From Lunularia cruciata (lineage: Eukaryota > Streptophyta > Marchantiopsida > Lunulariales > Lunulariaceae): a stretch of DNA of 64,000 nucleotides. The stretch spans positions 54,388,333 through 54,452,332 of the forward strand of contig OX419756.1 of NCBI GenBank assembly GCA_948567375.1. Direction: 5' to 3'. The notes beneath the pieces are model-generated. The model was given only the letters and a program-made list of their open reading frames with translations. It had not been told where the DNA came from and ran no database searches. The position numbers were made by a program, and so were the translations under genes. Within the stretch, counting starts at the first letter, position 1. Each line of letters starts with the position of its first letter. Below are positions 59,421-64,000 of the stretch, piece after piece.

Positions 59421-59867
59421 ATCTATAACCAAAATCACATTAGTTGGCCCTTGTCAGCTTAGACCTTGTTTTATTGTACCTTTTCTCATGCTTTGGCAAA
59501 TTGGCAAAATGATCTATCACCGCAAGCTACTGCCACACATGAAGATCCATCCATTGTTCTATGTTTCATTACTATACAAATATGCACCTTGACTATCACA
59601 CTTCCTTCTCATACAAGTAATTTGACCTTCTCCAACACTTATTGATAGCACGGATTAATATGAAGTGGAATGCATTCTCCAAAAATGTACCCATGGTACC
59701 TACTATTTGCATATGCAATATCTTGTACATTGGGAAATGTGCCCACTACTATATATATGAGGCAACATGAGAGCCAATAGCCACCTTGATCCAAGCAATA
59801 GTGTTAGTGCAATCTTTTGAGCAATAGATTTGCAACAAGGACCTCATATCTTAAAAAGAGAGAGGTT

Positions 59868-60225
59868 TGTAATACCATTAGCTAGACATATTATCTAGAG
59901 ATGAAATTTGGGTTGGTAACATCTAGAAGGATGTTATATAAGTTGGAATAAGTAAAAATTCCCTCTGATCAAACTTTTTTGACCAAGCAAATAGGACAAG
60001 AACCAACATATCACCAATGCATGCAACTAATCTAAGGGTGGAGCTTGCAGACATGTCACCAATCTCTATATTTGATCCAAGGAAGAAGCTTCCTTTGAGG
60101 GAATCCTCTTTGCTATATAATAAAGACAAGGTGCTCATTTTGGGGCGTTGGAGTATTGAATGTGAGGCTTGTGTTTTTTCTCCTATATTTCTCTTGGAAG
60201 GTTCTCTTATCCTTGGAATATTATA
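59868..60225 (+). repeat. Family B LTR, L5 (short form)
   Basis: About 358 bp, TGTAATACCATTAGC to GGAATATTATA, preceded by a polypurine tract. It lacks the tandem duplication of L3 and L4, and the middle is shorter. Family B internal sequence (ATCATTTTGGAGCAGAG) follows directly without a primer site. Confidence 0.8.
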
Positions 60226-63200
60226 ATATTTCATTTATCATTTTGGAGCAGAGTTCATGAACTTAATAATGAATTCACAAAACTTGTTGATTCTACCTCT
60301 GGTGATATATGAAAGAGAGTGGGATTTGATAATTTACATTTTGTTATGATGCAATGGATATAAATATACCAATTTTTCTCACTTTCAACATTCAAATAGA
60401 AATTTGTTCTATAGTTAGATCAAAAATGATGTTTAGGGATTTTGTAGCTCACAATTTAAGTGAGGAATATTACCAATGAATGATACCCTTTGAGGTCCTA
60501 ATGGTAGTCCAATCATCTATGCCTCCTCTTGAGTGATCATATTAACCTTTTTTTGAAATAAGAAGGATCAATTGAGCATTTACCATGTGTACAAATCATG
60601 GAACTATAGTTGCATGATAAAATGTAAGGAATATAGTGGATGTTGAACAAGTCTCAAGAGATCAAGATAATAATGGAGGCATTACAAAATCAAGGACATA
60701 CCTTCACAAACTATCATGTAATGCAAGAAGTGAAATCATCCCAAAATCCAATTATAGTTTCCAAAGTACTTGGAAATTCATTGATGTCAATGACACCAAC
60801 CACAATCAACAATAAAGCCACATTGTTATTATGAATGAAGAAGGTATACAATATTGAGTCTTACAATGGACAAAATTCTATGGGAGTAGTGGAAAACTAG
60901 ATCTCAAGAATGAATCAATATTTTCACAACTTTTCACAAGAGTATGTGGAGGTATTTCTTGATCTACATGTTGTGATAACCAATATCAGTCAAGAAAAAG
61001 CTCTTGCAAATCTCAAATGGAGGTTAAAAGTGAAAATTCACCAAGGAGTAATGGTATAAAGTCCTTGCACTATTTTTGAATCAATTGCGTGTGCTCAAAG
61101 AATAGCAAGAGCACTTGGAGGATATGAAGGGGAGTCCAAACACAAAATAATCAGGCTAAAAACCCCTACTTTGGTGGACCAATTCCTATGGAATTGGGCA
61201 CCATTTTTTTTGAGATTGAGGAGCATGACCGCTTCAAGGAGAATGTTTATAGGTCAAAGAAAGGAGAGATGGAGTTCCAAAAGAGGAAGGGGCTTGAGAA
61301 AAACAACAACATTGTTACAATAACAGCCAAGTTAGTCATATAGCCATCAATTATCCTTCTCACCTTCCTAAAACCCTTGGTCTCTATACATGCAACCTTT
61401 GAACAACTTGGAGAGAGAAATCAAAGAGAAGGATGTTGAAATCACATTGGAAATAAAGATCACGAATAAAAGTACCTTGTAGCCTTATTGGATCCATAGA
61501 GAAGAGTAAAAGAGAAGGGAGGAAGAGGATGAGTGTGAAAAGGTTGATGAAGATAAATGCACAAGTTATTGTTGTAAATGGATCCTAGAGGGCAATCAAT
61601 TGAGAGTATTGATAGACTTTGAGTGAAAAATAATTTATTATCTTGCTCAATTACAATAAGGTTGGAGATGGAACTAAAGAAAGATGAGAATAAAGAAGTA
61701 GAGCTACCTTATGGTCAAACAAAGAGGATTGAGTTATTACTTAGAAAAGGTAACACTCTTTGTGGGAGAGTGTCAAGAAGAAATTGAGTGGCAAGCAATA
61801 TGGTTAGCTTGGTACAATGTGATCTTAGGCATGCCATGGATAGAGCACTATACCCCGTGATAGATTGGAGAAAGAAAATAGTGAGGACTAGCCAATGGAA
61901 GATCATTGGAGATAGAAAAAGATTGCAAATGCAAGAATTACCTCTCTTTATCATATGGAAAACAACTATCAAAAAGATAAATAGATGTTTCATTGGTCTA
62001 ATAAGAGAAGTCTAGAGTGCAAAACTTGATGGAAAAATTCTTGAGAATTTAAAAGATGTGGTCAATGAGTTTCAAAATATCTTTCTTGATGATTTACCCT
62101 CACAATTATCACCAAAAAGGAAAGTAGATCATAAAATCAAGATACTTCTTGCAAAGACATCCTCTTGTAAGGCCTCATATTGACTATCACCTCATGAGTT
62201 AGAGGAAAGTAAGATCCAAATTGAAGATATGCTATAGACAAGGTTTATCCAACCCATCATATCACAATATGGGGTTTTTGTCTGATTTTCAAAGAAGAAG
62301 GATAGTAAAATACTCATGTATATTGAACATTAGGGCCTAAATCAAAAAACAATGAAAAAAATACCCATTATCTCACATGGATGACATGTCCGATCAACTC
62401 AATGGAGCAAAACACTTCACCAAACTTAATCTATTAAGTAGTTATAACCAATTAGGATCACAAAGGAAGATGTACACAAAATTGCCTTTGAAATAAGGTA
62501 TGGTCACTTTGAGCTTTGGTGAGGCAAAATGGCATCAGAAAAGCTCCAATTACTTTCATGAGTTTGATGATTGATATATTTTATCCATACTTAGATAAGT
62601 CTATTATCATTTTTCCTTAATGAATTCATAGTCTATAGTAGGACAATGAAGCAGCCCAAGCAATATCTATGAGAATTCCTCTAGATTTTATGATAGAACC
62701 AATTGTATGCCAAAGTCTTGAAGTATGAGTTTGGCAAGTCTATAATAGATTACTTAGGGCAAAGAGTAAGTGAAAAAGATTTTAATGATATTTCTTGCTT
62801 AATGGATTGAAAATCAGATCAATACAATAGCATTGACCTTTATAACAATCAAGGTTAGTAAGACCATCAGTCCAAACTGTATCCAAGGGCTAATAGATAA
62901 AATAGATGACATTCAAAAGTGAGATGCTCTAGAAAATCAGACTCAACTCAAGAGTTTCTTGGGATTGACTAAGTTCTATCATCAATTTTTCAAGGACTTC
63001 TCCAAGATTGTACAATCTCTAATGGCACTACTTGGCAAGGGAAAGAAATGGATATGAGGAATAGCACAAAAATTAGACTTTCAAGAATTAAAAGATGCAC
63101 GATTACATGCACAAATCTTGAACTGTATGACCCAAAATGTCCAATCAAGTTGGTTATTGATGCATCAGGTCTTGTGATAGGAGCAATCATACAATAAGAA

Positions 63201-63712
63201 TGGAATGATGGATAACACCTGATTGCATATTTCTCACAAAAGATTTTACCAATAGATCATAATTATTCCACCACCAAACAAGAAGAGGTTGTTATTGTCC
63301 TTGCAATCAAGCATTGGAAGCACTATCTTGGCAAGAAAGCATTTGTAGTGGAGACAAACCCCAAATCTCTAGTCTACCTTGAGACATAGTAAGATCTATC
63401 TTGCAGATAGATTCATTGGGCAAAGCGGAGACAAAGATTCAACATGATAATCACATATGTGGAAGGCAAAAAGAAACTTATAAATATATTCACCCAAATG
63501 CATATGGTGATAGAACTTAAGATGAACCCAAAATTTTGGCCAGGGATTCTTACTACTACAAAGATTGACCTATAGATTGTAGGAGCTCAAATCATCCAAA
63601 AGCATAACCAATAACCAAGGACTCATCTTTTGTGATGGAAATTATGGATCTTGGATGCTCTAGACCTAAAAACTACCATCCTAACAAAATGTCATGATTC
63701 CACCATTGTAGG
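60226..63712 (+). mobile_element. Family B copy 3 internal region (broken, partial)
   Basis: About 3.5 kb: gag (60.6-61.4 kb; MEALQNQGHTF), protease (61.56-61.86 kb), RT (62.04-62.78 kb), RNase H (62.93-63.48 kb) and the start of integrase. Its equivalent positions align with copies 1 and 2. Heavily decayed with many breaks; it ends at LTR L6. Confidence 0.8.
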
Positions 63713-64000
63713 TGTAATACAAATAGTTAAACATATTATCTAGAGTGGGAAATTGGCTTGGTAATATTTGGAAGGATGTTATACATGAGGGCCTAAATAG
63801 ATTAGATAGAGGTGTCACCAAAGAGTGCTTCCACTAGTAAAACAAGAGCCAAAAACACCTAAAAACTTCAAAGGTAATTTTGGAGGCCTAAATGGACAAA
63901 TTAGCCTTCAAAATGAGAAATATTCTTCTTGATCAAACTTGGTTGACCAACCAGAAAGGACAAGGATTGATATTTCACCCTAATCTAATGGTGGAGCTTG
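63713..64000 (+). repeat. Family B LTR, L6 (runs off the window)
   Basis: Begins TGTAATACAAATAG within what would be the integrase zinc-binding region of copy 3 and continues to the window edge. Short-form type, most like L1. Confidence 0.82.

Larger units (their letters stand above)
48649..59867 (+). mobile_element. Family B copy 2 internal region (broken, interrupted twice)
   Basis: About 5.1 kb without the reverse family A element (52661-58095) and the family C solo LTR (58729-59420). Order: leader, gag (about 49.2-50.2 kb), protease (LIDLGATKNFLS, near 50.46 kb), RT (51.0-51.6 kb), RNase H (51.7-52.2 kb), integrase (52.4-52.66 and 58.1-58.7 kb), C-terminal part (59.4-59.85 kb), polypurine tract. 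Heavily decayed with many breaks. Confidence 0.83.

Overview
This looks like nuclear DNA of a land plant. LTR elements carry primer-binding sites like the 3' end of plant initiator tRNA-Met (TGGTATCAGAGC type), and two of their three families are Ty3/gypsy chromoviruses ending in a chromodomain. A non-seed plant is possible, mainly because of the unusual LINE described below, but I cannot name a species. I found no intact host gene. The best host-gene candidate is a short TPR-like remnant near 25.1-25.3 kb.

Layout. 1-4.45 kb is AT-rich intergenic DNA with an (AT)n tract. About 4.45-25.4 kb is more balanced in composition but has no long ORF. It holds minisatellites, a 38-bp palindrome and a family of short retroposed sequences. 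At least eight copies are present, most flanked by their own 8-15 bp target duplications. One longer member (13632-14427) is a 5'-truncated LINE whose reading frame resembles the C-terminal restriction-like endonuclease region of non-LTR elements. The other copies match its 3' untranslated tail, so they read as extremely 5'-truncated copies. 25.4-28.07 kb is AT-rich DNA with nothing recognised.

28.07-64 kb is a nested stack of decayed Ty3/gypsy elements, named here A, B and C. Family B (plus strand) is the oldest layer: a row of LTR-internal-LTR-internal-LTR units running off the right edge. Family A sits inside a B LTR (28095-33334, plus strand, target duplication TAGAT) and again in reverse inside a B integrase region (52661-58095). 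Family C is inserted in reverse inside B copy 1 (38463-46248) and left a solo LTR in B copy 2 (58729-59420). C is the best preserved but is still broken.

The most interesting signals are (1) the retroposed tail family and its endonuclease-bearing source, (2) dense heat-shock-element-like GAAnnTTC arrays upstream of the TATA box in both family A LTRs, (3) the LTR-sharing tandem structure of family B, and (4) a repeated peptide module between protease and reverse transcriptase in family A. All assignments come from reading the sequence; no database search was run.
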